From Deltaproteobacteria bacterium (GTDB taxonomy: Bacteria; Desulfobacterota; Dissulfuribacteria; Dissulfuribacterales; QOAL01), in assembly GCA_027028245.1 (NCBI GenBank), contig JALVJO010000078.1, positions 59,454 to 99,789 on the forward strand: a DNA stretch of 40,336 bases, read 5' to 3'. The position numbers and the translations under genes were made by a program. This document shows, in pieces, positions 33,982-40,336 of the stretch. The notes under the pieces are model-generated. The model saw only the letters and a program-made list of their open reading frames with translations, did not search any database and was not told the DNA's origin. Position 1 is the stretch's first letter. Every line of letters begins with the position of its first letter.

Positions 33982-34627
33982 CTTTTATAAATATCGTCCT
34001 CTCGGCATAACGGGCCGTTTCCGGATCATGTGTGACAAGGATGATGGTCTTGCCGCGGCTGTTGAGCCGCGACAGTATTTCCATCACCTGCCTGGAGCTT
34101 TTGGAATCGAGCTGCCCGGTGGGTTCGTCCGCAAGAACTATCTCCGGATCATTAATCAGGCTTCTTACAATGGCGACCCGCTGCTTCTGGCCGCCTGAAA
34201 GCTCCGAGGGCAGGAATTTCATCCTCTCTGACATGTCCACTTCTTCCAGGAGCTCTCTCGCCCTTTTTTTAAATTCGATGTTCTTTGAGCTGTAAAGGGA
34301 GGGGATCAGTACATTTTCCATGACATTGAGATAGGGGATGAGGTAAAAGGACTGAAAGATGAACCCCAGGCTTTCGTTTCTTATCAAGGAAAGACGGTCG
34401 TCATCCATTTCCGACACGTTCATCCCCTTCAAGAGATAGGTCCCGGAAGACGGGCTGTCCAGGCAGCCTATGATGTACATCAGGGTTGATTTGCCGCTGC
34501 CGCTTGCCCCCATGATTGCCACAAAGTCACCTTCCTGGATTTCGAGGCTGATGTCCCTTAAGACCTGGATTTCCAGGTCCCCCTGGTGGAATATCCTGTT
34601 TATATTCCTTAACTGGATGAGAGCCAA
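33959..34627 (-). CDS. ABC transporter ATP-binding protein (MacB/LolD-type)
   Basis: The 222-residue ATPase has the complete set: Walker [11 protein letters not shown]-loop [16 protein letters not shown], signature LSGGQKQRV, Walker [10 protein letters not shown] and switch His in LVTHD. The NVMENVLIP stretch and overall length are typical of the MacB/LolD family of short exporter ATPases. It starts 2 nt after the adaptor stop and overlaps the first permease by 23 nt, so adaptor, ATPase and permease are tightly coupled. It powers the two-permease pump. Confidence 0.95.
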   Translation of the reverse strand: MALIQLRNINRIFHQGDLEIQVLRDISLEIQEGDFVAIMGASGSGKSTLMYIIGCLDSPSSGTYLLKGMNVSEMDDDRLSLIRNESLGFIFQSFYLIPYLNVMENVLIPSLYSSKNIEFKKRARELLEEVDMSERMKFLPSELSGGQKQRVAIVRSLINDPEIVLADEPTGQLDSKSSRQVMEILSRLNSRGKTIILVTHDPETARYAERTIFIKDGCITPG

Positions 34628-34629
34628 AA

Positions 34630-35880
34630 CTACTGCCTGAAAAGGACTTGGCGGCCTTCCTGAATGCCGCTCTTTATCTCGGTGAACCTGCTGTCGCTGG
34701 CGCCAACCTCCACGGGTATGGTCTTTCTTCTGGCACCATCTTTTACGGTTACCACGTAACGGCCGTCCAGGAATTTTACCGCACTGTTGGGCACCACTAA
34801 TACGTCTTTCCTGATGCCGGTAAGGATCTGGTTATGGGTGGTCATCCGCACCCTGAGGGCAGGCCGGTTGTCAAACCCGGTTACTACTGCAATGTAATAG
34901 ACTACGTTGTTCTGGATAACCGGGGCAGGATATATCTGGGTTACAACTCCCCGGTAGGTTTCATTGACAAAGGCGTCCACGGTGAATTCCACCTTCATTC
35001 CCTCTTTTATCTTGCCGATTTCAGTTTCATCCACGTAGACCCTGTTTTCTATCTTGGTGTCATCAAGGATTTTAACAAACTGCGGGGCATTCAGCCCTGC
35101 CACAACAGTTTCGCCTTCCTGGGTGGAAACATAGGAAATAACCCCTGAGAAGGGGGCAGTAAGGGTGGAATACGAAAATCTTATCTCGGCCTTGTTGAGC
35201 TCTGCCTGGGCCACCTTCAGGGCCTGGGTGTATTCTTCCTGGAGTTTTTTCAGCTCTGCCTGGGCCTTTTCTACTGACAGGCCAGCTGCCTTGAGGCTGT
35301 TTTTTGCCTGGCTGAATGCTGCAAGGCTCCTTGCAAGTACTGCACGTGATTTTCGATAGGCCTTTTCAGAGGTGGAATGAGTGGATCTGGAAAAGAGTGC
35401 CTCCTGGCTCTTGAAATCCCATCTTGCAAAGGAAAGTTCCTGCCTTGCTGCTTCCAGCTCCCGTTCTGCGTTCAGCCTGAGGAGTTTCTGCCTTGCCACC
35501 TCCTTCTGCTGCTCTGTAATGGCGTTTTCATAGGTGGCCCGCACCTTTTCAAGGGATGCCCGTGCCTTTGCCACATCTTCCCTGAGCGCCCTGTTATCGA
35601 TGATTGCGATCAGATCACCTTTTTTTACGCGGTCTCCTATCTCGATGGGCTCCTTGACCACCATGCCTGTAACCCTGGCTCCAAGGCTGATTTCAGCACC
35701 GGTACAGGGTTTTATCTCTCCAGTGGCTTCAATGGCCTGGTGAATGGTGCCCCTTTTAACCGTAAATGTCTTCAGGTTTCCTTCTCTGGGCTTGTGTTCC
35801 CCTTTTGAAGCAAGAAAAAAGATAATGACGGCTGCAGTGAGGATTGCCGCAAGTGCTATAATGTATCTCTTTTTTTTCAT
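34630..35880 (-). CDS. Periplasmic efflux adaptor (MacA/HlyD-type)
   Basis: The 416-residue protein has one N-terminal membrane anchor (YIIALAAILTAAVIIFFLAS), a split lipoyl domain (GTIHQAIEATGEIKPCTGAEIS ... GDRVKKGDLIAIIDNRAL; second half SYSTLTAPFSGVISYVSTQEGETV), a long coiled-coil hairpin (about 100-245, rich in Ala, Glu, Lys) and a beta-barrel region with VYVDETEIGKIKEGMKVEF. It bridges the inner-membrane pump and the outer-membrane channel. Its ATG overlaps the stop of the TolC-like gene (ATGA). The coiled coil is long, in the range of MacA. Confidence 0.93.
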   Translation of the reverse strand: MKKKRYIIALAAILTAAVIIFFLASKGEHKPREGNLKTFTVKRGTIHQAIEATGEIKPCTGAEISLGARVTGMVVKEPIEIGDRVKKGDLIAIIDNRALREDVAKARASLEKVRATYENAITEQQKEVARQKLLRLNAERELEAARQELSFARWDFKSQEALFSRSTHSTSEKAYRKSRAVLARSLAAFSQAKNSLKAAGLSVEKAQAELKKLQEEYTQALKVAQAELNKAEIRFSYSTLTAPFSGVISYVSTQEGETVVAGLNAPQFVKILDDTKIENRVYVDETEIGKIKEGMKVEFTVDAFVNETYRGVVTQIYPAPVIQNNVVYYIAVVTGFDNRPALRVRMTTHNQILTGIRKDVLVVPNSAVKFLDGRYVVTVKDGARRKTIPVEVGASDSRFTEIKSGIQEGRQVLFRQ

Positions 35881-37463
35881 GTTCCCGTGTTCCTGCTGGA
35901 TCCCGGGGCTGCCTGGCTTTCTTCCCCAAGGGGAATAGGGCCTGCAAGTGCCCTGTAGAGTGCTATCCGGTATTTTATCAGGTTGAGGCGTTCTGTTATC
36001 ACCCTGGTCTCAAGGGCGTCCGTATTAAGTTCAGTGGCAAGAAAGCGCAGAAATTCAACTGTCCCGGCCTCATACTGTTCCTTTACCTGTTTCAGGGAGT
36101 TTCTGGAAAGTTCGAGCCTGTACTCCATGTTTTTCAGAATCCTTCTCTGGTGGCTTTCCTGTACCATGGCGTCTTCCACTTCCTTCAAGGCTGCAAGCAC
36201 TGTGCTTCCGTAATCGAAGAGTGCCTGCCTGGACTGCGCCTGTCTCTTTTCCACCTCTGCTTCCAGGCTTCTTCCTTCGAAGACAGGTGTCAGCATGTTG
36301 GCAGCCAGGGTTGCAATCCAGTTTTCAAAAAGGTCGTTCACCCTGGAGGCATCTGTTTCAATGGAAGCAGAAAGCGAAAACCTGGGGTACTGCTGGGCAA
36401 CCGCCTGGGCAAGTCTTGCATTGGCAGCCTTGAGCTTGAAGAATGCGCTTCTGCAGTCGGGCCTTCTGTTGATCAGTTCCAGGGGAAGACCGGAATCAGG
36501 AAGGGGAGGGATCTCGGGAAGCCCCTTGTCTGCCTTGATATCCAAGTCTTCAGGGGCCTTTCCAAGAAGTACTGCAAGGCGGTTTTTGAGCGTGCCGAGA
36601 GTCATCTTTTTTTCTATCTTCTGGGCGATTGCGCCCTCGACAGCCTGCTTCTGCTGAAGTGTATCCAGTATGTCAGTCTGGCCGTATTCGTACATGGAAG
36701 ATATAATATCAAGGGATGCCCTGTTGTCCCGTATCTGCCTGGAGATGATATCAATCTGCATCTTCACCGCCTGCATTTCAAAATAGGTCAGGGCAATTTC
36801 CGAAGATACGGTGATTCGTGCAGTATCAAGGTCAGCCTCTGCGGCCATGACGTCCATGACGGCCGCCTCTCTGCCCTTTCGTATCCGCCCCCAGAGGTCG
36901 AGCTCGTAGCTTGCCATGGCCCCCAGGGAGAGGATATCCTGATTGAAATAACTGCCCTCATCCCGCGTGGTCTTGTGGGCCGCTTCGGCAGTTATATCAA
37001 GCCAGGGATAGAGTTCAGCACCTGCCTGCTTGGCTTCGGCGCGGGCCTGCATTATCCTTGCCCATGCGGATTTAAGATCCATGTTGTCAGTGAGTGCCTG
37101 TTTTTCAATGCGGTTCAGGAGCTTGTCCCCGAAGGCTTCCCACCACGTTGCCGGCGAAGTAAGGTTGCCGTCCAGGGAAAATCTTTCGGGTATCTTCACA
37201 GGCGGGGTTTCCGGGGAAGGATGATAGCCTGAACATCCTGCAAGTATCCCCATGGTGACAAGGATTGAAATACAAATCAGGCAGTACGAAGCTCCACGCA
37301 AGATGCGGGAGAGAAGGTGTAAAGACAGACCTCTTCGGTTTCTTGACTGCCTGAAAGTGCAGAAGCTTCGGCACAAGAGCAATCTCCGTGCGGTTTCAAG
37401 TTTGTGGGATAAAATGCGGTTAAAAAGCAATTTTAATTTTCTTTTCAGGTTCTTGGGGCGCAT
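35877..37463 (-). CDS. NodT/TolC-type outer-membrane efflux channel
   Basis: This outer-membrane factor carries the typical NodT-type lipoprotein signal ILVTMGILAGC and the PSPETPPVKIPERF linker, then two TolC repeats: DLKSAWARIMQARAEAKQAGAEL...YELDLWGRIRKGREA, and RPDCRSAFFKLKAANARLAQAVAQQYPRFSLSASI with later ALFDYGSTVLAALKEVEDAM. I start it at ATG 37463 (528 residues). The frame stays open to 37574, but those codons run into the MITE (37517-37670) and look non-native. The residues before the lipobox are long (about 80 from this ATG), so the true start may be further in. Stop overlaps the adaptor start. It is the first gene of a six-gene operon. Confidence 0.9.
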   Translation of the reverse strand: MRPKNLKRKLKLLFNRILSHKLETARRLLLCRSFCTFRQSRNRRGLSLHLLSRILRGASYCLICISILVTMGILAGCSGYHPSPETPPVKIPERFSLDGNLTSPATWWEAFGDKLLNRIEKQALTDNMDLKSAWARIMQARAEAKQAGAELYPWLDITAEAAHKTTRDEGSYFNQDILSLGAMASYELDLWGRIRKGREAAVMDVMAAEADLDTARITVSSEIALTYFEMQAVKMQIDIISRQIRDNRASLDIISSMYEYGQTDILDTLQQKQAVEGAIAQKIEKKMTLGTLKNRLAVLLGKAPEDLDIKADKGLPEIPPLPDSGLPLELINRRPDCRSAFFKLKAANARLAQAVAQQYPRFSLSASIETDASRVNDLFENWIATLAANMLTPVFEGRSLEAEVEKRQAQSRQALFDYGSTVLAALKEVEDAMVQESHQRRILKNMEYRLELSRNSLKQVKEQYEAGTVEFLRFLATELNTDALETRVITERLNLIKYRIALYRALAGPIPLGEESQAAPGSSRNTGT

Positions 37464-37828
37464 GATCCAGCTTGAAGGCACCGGCTGAAGGGCTGCAGGC
37501 GTCTCCATCAGCAGACAAACCCATATTTTGCACTTCAAATGCCGAACGTTTTTTCTGTTGGAACCTGTCACCATTTAGCTGAATATTTTCTGGCATTATG
37601 TTAACGATAATCTACTGAAATTATAAAAGAGATCATTTTATTCGGCATTTGAAGTGCAAAATATGGGTTTAAAGCTCATTTTTTTATCACAGCTAAAGTG
37701 CAGGTTCCAGGCGCAGCAGCCCCCGGGCTTCAGGCATATACAGCATACCTTTTTATCTGACAGCAGGAAACCATCAACTGCCGGTACGGGTAGTTTCATA
37801 GTGGAGCCTGAAGGGAGATTTTAGAAGA
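37464..37828. other. Intergenic region between the efflux operon and the PTP gene
   Basis: This 365-bp stretch holds the intact MITE (37517-37670). The rest (37671-37828) has no open frame of interest. The divergent promoters of the nodT-type operon and of the PTP gene must both lie here, in or beside the MITE. Confidence 0.6.
37517..37670. mobile_element. MITE-like element, intact copy with perfect 30-bp inverted ends
   Basis: The first 30 bp (37517-37546, beginning AAACCCATATTTTGCACTTC) are exactly the reverse complement of the last 30 bp (37641-37670, ending TGCAAAATATGGGTTT). The AT-rich 94-bp interior has no coding capacity. No direct target duplication is evident at the flanks (GCAGAC on the left, AAAGCT on the right). 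A decayed relative lies at 4762-4919 in the same orientation. The element therefore depends on a transposase encoded elsewhere. Confidence 0.85.
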
Positions 37829-38290
37829 TTGGATCTGGAAAATTTATTGAACTTCTCCTTTGTCATAGAAAACAGGCTTGCAGGACTGGCCTTTCCCCGC
37901 CTGGTACGGCCGGATTCCCTGTGGATAGAGTTCCTTGAAAAAAGGGGCATATCACTCCTTGTCAATCTGACTGAACAGGAGTACGAAGCAGGGAAAGGGC
38001 GGCTGGATATCCTCCATTTCCCCGTGCCGGATTTCGATGCCATCTCCCTGGATTACATGGATCAGATCTGGGACCGGTACGTCTGCCTCCCGCCCGGTGA
38101 GGCAATGGGCGTTCACTGCCTTGCCGGCAGGGGCAGGACAGGCATGGTCCTGGCATGCATTGCTGCCAGGGAACTTGACATGAGGCCCCTTGATGCTGTT
38201 TTCTACATCAGAGGTCTCAGGCCGGGAAGTATCGAGACGGGGGTGCAGGAGGAGCTTGTGGAGGAATGGATTTATTCCCGCTGTTCCTGA
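37829..38290 (+). CDS. Dual-specificity/PTP-like phosphatase
   Basis: The 153-residue protein contains the cysteine phosphatase motif HCLAGRGRTG (C97, R103: CX5R) with candidate general acid Asp68 or Asp70 in FPVPDFDAI. The rest is a compact PTP fold (DSLWIEFLEKRGISLLVNLTEQEYEAG near the start). Such enzymes remove phosphate from tyrosine, serine or threonine, or from phosphoinositide or nucleotide substrates; no kinase is adjacent. The start is a TTG at 37829; the family ends at about 150 residues. It is 159 nt beyond the MITE and has its own terminator. Confidence 0.88.
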   Translation: MDLENLLNFSFVIENRLAGLAFPRLVRPDSLWIEFLEKRGISLLVNLTEQEYEAGKGRLDILHFPVPDFDAISLDYMDQIWDRYVCLPPGEAMGVHCLAGRGRTGMVLACIAARELDMRPLDAVFYIRGLRPGSIETGVQEELVEEWIYSRCS

Positions 38291-38295
38291 TTAAA

Positions 38296-38328
38296 TCCCC
38301 TTGAATTACACTAAGGGGAAATTTTTTC
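38296..38328 (+). terminator. Rho-independent terminator after the PTP gene
   Basis: TCCCCTT (38296-38302) pairs with AAGGGGA (38313-38319) around a 10-nt loop and is followed by a six-T run. It lies 6 nt past the PTP stop and separates that gene from the nickel transport operon. Confidence 0.7.
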
Positions 38329-38347
38329 TTGCTCGGTCGGGTATTTT

Positions 38348-38374
38348 GTGTTACTTTTTTCGAAAAAGTAACAA
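38348..38374 (+). promoter_or_regulatory. Predicted NikR operator (GTGTTAC-N13-GTAACAA)
   Basis: The half-site GTGTTAC (38348-38354) is followed after exactly 13 nt by GTAACAA (38368-38374). From memory, NikR sites of deltaproteobacteria follow GTGTTAC-N13/14-GTAACAC, so this differs by one base. The inner 25 bp also form a perfect 11-bp hairpin stem (TGTTACTTTTT/AAAAAGTAACA). It lies 14 nt before the nikM start, where a repressor would block transcription or translation. Confidence 0.6.
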
Positions 38375-38387
38375 GAAAGGATTCCCC

Positions 38388-39080
38388 ATGCATATCCCAG
38401 ACGGCTATTTTAGTCCCCAGACCTGTGCGGTACTTTACGCGGCTTGCATTCCGTTTTGGATTACTGCCGCCCAGAAACTTAAAAAGAAGCTAAACACAAA
38501 AATGGTTCCTCTGTTGAGTCTTTTTTCTGCCTTTTCCTTTGTTGTGATGATGTTCAATATTCCTGTGCCAGGCGGTACTACTGCCCATGCCATAGGGTCC
38601 GTCCTCATGGCCGTCCTTCTTGGGCCCTGGGCGGCGGTTATGGGTGTATCTGCTGCCCTGTTGATACAGGCCCTTTTCTTTGGTGACGGCGGAATACTGA
38701 GTTTCGGTGCCAATGCCTTCAATATGGCAGTGGTTATGCCTTTCACTGGCTATTATGTCTGGCGCATGCTGAACAAAGCAGGTAACCCCAGCCCGGTCCG
38801 TCAGGCCCTTTATGCGGCAATAGCCGGGTATGTGGGTATTAATGCGGCGGCGCTTCTTGCCGGAATAGAGTTGGGCATTCAGCCCCTGCTTTTTCATTCC
38901 CCGGACGGCACGCCGCTGTATTGTCCCTACGGCCTGTCACATGCGATACCGGCCATGATGTTTGCCCATCTTACCGTCGGGGGTTTGGCTGAAGGGTTTG
39001 TTACAGGTGGTGTGCTTCTCTTTCTGAAAAGATTAATGCCGGAAATCATGGTGGATCTCAAGGCGGAGGCTGCAGCATGA
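38388..39080 (+). CDS. nikM: Nickel/cobalt ECF transporter S-component (CbiM/NikM)
   Basis: The 230-residue membrane protein begins MHIPDGY; His2 is part of the metal site that depends on the exposed N-terminus, so the ATG at 38388 is firm (a longer reading from 38301 would bury it). About six membrane segments follow, with GGTTAHAIGSVLMAVLLGPWAAV as the conserved core and AMMFAHLTVGGLAEG near the end. Cobalt (CbiM) and nickel (NikM) versions are not separable by these motifs alone; the NikR-like operator upstream argues for nickel. It is the first gene of nikM-nikN-nikQ; an ATPase should follow beyond the window. Confidence 0.93.
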   Translation: MHIPDGYFSPQTCAVLYAACIPFWITAAQKLKKKLNTKMVPLLSLFSAFSFVVMMFNIPVPGGTTAHAIGSVLMAVLLGPWAAVMGVSAALLIQALFFGDGGILSFGANAFNMAVVMPFTGYYVWRMLNKAGNPSPVRQALYAAIAGYVGINAAALLAGIELGIQPLLFHSPDGTPLYCPYGLSHAIPAMMFAHLTVGGLAEGFVTGGVLLFLKRLMPEIMVDLKAEAAA

Positions 39081-39391
39081 AGGCAGTGAGCAGAATCTGG
39101 ACCGGTTTAATCGGCTTGGCCCTGGTTTCTCCCCTTGGACTTTTGGCATCAGGAGATGCCTGGGGTGAATGGGGAAGGGAATTCTTTCAAAAGGCCCTCG
39201 GGTTTATACCAGAGGGCCTTGGCAGGTTGTCTGATGTCTGGAATGCTCCACTTCCAGACTACACCCTTCCCGGGATCGGAGAAGTTCCAGGATATATCAT
39301 ATCTGCAATTGTCGGCATTGGTCTTGTGGCAGCGTTTACGTGGCTCATGGGAAAGGCCCTTTCAGGCAACAGCACGTCTTCCAAGAATTGA
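39077..39391 (+). CDS. PDGLE-domain protein (NikN-like subunit)
   Basis: The 104-residue protein has an N-terminal membrane segment (TGLIGLALVSPLGLLAS) and a C-terminal one (YIISAIVGIGLVAAFTWLMG). The middle reads GFIPEGLGRLSDVWNAPLPDYTLPG, matching the PDGLE-type CbiN/NikN-like accessory proteins of ECF metal transporters. It overlaps nikM by 4 nt (ATGA). These small subunits stabilise or activate the S-component. I leave the gene symbol blank because N and L variants are hard to separate. Confidence 0.85.
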   Translation: MKAVSRIWTGLIGLALVSPLGLLASGDAWGEWGREFFQKALGFIPEGLGRLSDVWNAPLPDYTLPGIGEVPGYIISAIVGIGLVAAFTWLMGKALSGNSTSSKN

Positions 39392-39467
39392 TGGAAACAT
39401 CCTGCGGAATTTTTTGAAAGGACTTCTCCCAAGCCTTCCTCGTCCTCACACCCCCTGGTTTAAATAA

Positions 39468-40328
39468 ATGGCAAGAGATTTTGCAGCAAAGACCCTGCTT
39501 GAAACCACAAGGGCCATTGAACAGTCTGTTTTTCAGATGGACCTGGCCTCGAAAAGGGGGCTTCTGCAGGCCCTTGACCCCAGGACAAAACTCATCAGTT
39601 TTCTGCTTCTTCTCCTTTCTGCGGCCTTTTCCAGGAATTTTTCCATCCTTGTCTTCTTCTACTTATTCAGCCTGCTCCTTGCCCTCTTGTCCCGCCTGCC
39701 CCTTGGGCCCTTCATAAAAAGGGTATGGATATTTGTCCCGCTTTTCACTGGTCTGGTAGCCTTTCCTGCCGTCTTCAACCTGGTAACTCCCGGGGAAAGC
39801 ATCCTTACCCTCATTACCTTTGACACGCCTGTTCATCTGGGCCCTTATGCCCTTCCGGAGACCATTGCAGTTACCCGACAGGGCCTCCAGGGCGCAGGTC
39901 TCCTGGTGCTGCGTGTGGCTGTCTCGGTTTCCCTGGCCGTACTCCTGGTGCTCACCACCAGGTGGATGGATCTCCTGCAGGGTCTTTCCGTTCTCAAAGT
40001 GCCGAGGATAGTGATCCTTGTGCTTGCCATGACTTACAGATATATTCATCTGTTTCTAAGGAGTCTTGAAAACATGCTCCTTGCCAGGAAGAGCCGCCGT
40101 TTGATTCCTGCTGGAACAAGAGATGAACAGGGCTGGATTTCCTCACGTCTGGGTGTGCTTGTGGGAAAGTCCTATCACCTCAGCACGGAAGTCCATATGG
40201 CCATGATGTCAAGGGGCTGGTCCGGGGTGCCGAGGAGCCTCCAGGACCTGAGCTTTGCGCCAAAGGATATCCTGGCCATGGCCGCAGCCCTGTTGGTTTC
40301 TGTTTCCGGCATTTTGCTGGAAACCTAA
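39468..40328 (+). CDS. nikQ: ECF transporter T-component (CbiQ/NikQ)
   Basis: The 286-residue T-component has about six membrane segments. ALDPRTKLISFLLLLLSAAF near residues 34-53 is the common CbiQ start, and the coupling helices that bind the ATPases carry LLARKSRRLIPAG and MAMMSRGWSG. It connects the S-component to the ATPase pair, so the operon should continue with an nikO/cbiO gene just past the window. The ATG at 39468 follows nikN-like by 76 nt. The symbol nikQ rests on the NikR-type site upstream; cbiQ is possible. Confidence 0.9.
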   Translation: MARDFAAKTLLETTRAIEQSVFQMDLASKRGLLQALDPRTKLISFLLLLLSAAFSRNFSILVFFYLFSLLLALLSRLPLGPFIKRVWIFVPLFTGLVAFPAVFNLVTPGESILTLITFDTPVHLGPYALPETIAVTRQGLQGAGLLVLRVAVSVSLAVLLVLTTRWMDLLQGLSVLKVPRIVILVLAMTYRYIHLFLRSLENMLLARKSRRLIPAGTRDEQGWISSRLGVLVGKSYHLSTEVHMAMMSRGWSGVPRSLQDLSFAPKDILAMAAALLVSVSGILLET

Positions 40329-40336
40329 ATCCTGCA

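Noticed and set aside
36150-37232. A 360-codon open frame on the plus strand opposite the nodT-type gene
   Set aside because: It lies antisense to a well-supported TolC/NodT gene and has no recognisable domain or ribosome binding site; Cys- and His-rich composition is typical of a shadow frame.
38301-38387. A 29-codon N-terminal extension of nikM
   Set aside because: It would cover the NikR-like hairpin and the required free N-terminal His2 of the metal site.
38291-38387. Cobalamin riboswitch upstream of the CbiM/NikM gene
   Set aside because: The gap is under 100 bp, holds a terminator and the NikR-like site, and has no B12-box sequence.
1-40336. CRISPR arrays, tRNA or rRNA genes, prophage or integron structures
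   Set aside because: No regularly spaced repeats, cloverleaf-like sequence, rRNA signature or phage genes were seen.

Overview
The window reads as a chromosomal segment of a mesophilic or moderately thermophilic Gram-negative bacterium, most likely a sulfur-metabolising member of Desulfobacterota (former Deltaproteobacteria). The pointers are an outer-membrane apparatus (TolB, CpoB, a TolC/NodT efflux stack, a GT9 LPS-type transferase), a stand-alone IMP cyclohydrolase in place of full PurH, abundant one-component and two-component sensors, an E. coli-type NADP isocitrate dehydrogenase, and a five-gene yedE-tusA-dsrE operon. The taxonomic call is inference; no rRNA or tRNA gene is present in the window.

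Layout. 1-3014 (minus strand): the end of an Mth938-like gene, a small HTH protein, then surE, aroD and a stand-alone purH cyclohydrolase domain. 3015-4941: a repeat-rich island holding two ~93-bp palindromic elements, a 14-bp inverted repeat pair and a decayed MITE, with an orphan REC-PAS-HisKA gene between them. 4942-10951: an M28 peptidase, a BCAM0308-type zinc protein, a PEBP protein, a DksA-type zinc-finger protein, a GT9 glycosyltransferase, icd and comF. 11016-14378 (minus): tolB, cpoB and a type 1 periplasmic binding protein, with no pal gene. 14461-17066 (minus): yedE, tusA, a DsrE-like gene and two small unknown genes, matching the 'YTD' cluster associated with sulfur disproportionation. 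17305-22609: a double M16 peptidase with nadK, a ytxG/ytxH-like membrane pair, and a flavodoxin. 22724-29533: asparagine synthetase, cmk-marR, and an HDOD plus hybrid histidine kinase pair. 29742-37463 (minus): a TolC/NodT-type channel, an adaptor, an ABC ATPase, two FtsX-type permeases and a GT39 enzyme in one operon. 37829-40328 (plus): a PTP-like phosphatase, then nikM, nikN-like and nikQ behind a predicted NikR operator.

The two observations most worth follow-up are the complete YTD cluster (14461-17066) with a recognisable promoter, and a family of 154-bp MITEs with perfect 30-bp terminal inverted repeats. An intact MITE copy lies at 37517-37670 and a decayed copy at 4762-4919, each just upstream of a gene or operon, where it could supply promoter sequence. 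A predicted NikR site (GTGTTAC-N13-GTAACAA) points to nickel rather than cobalt for the ECF transporter at the right edge. I found no CRISPR array, prophage or intact transposase.
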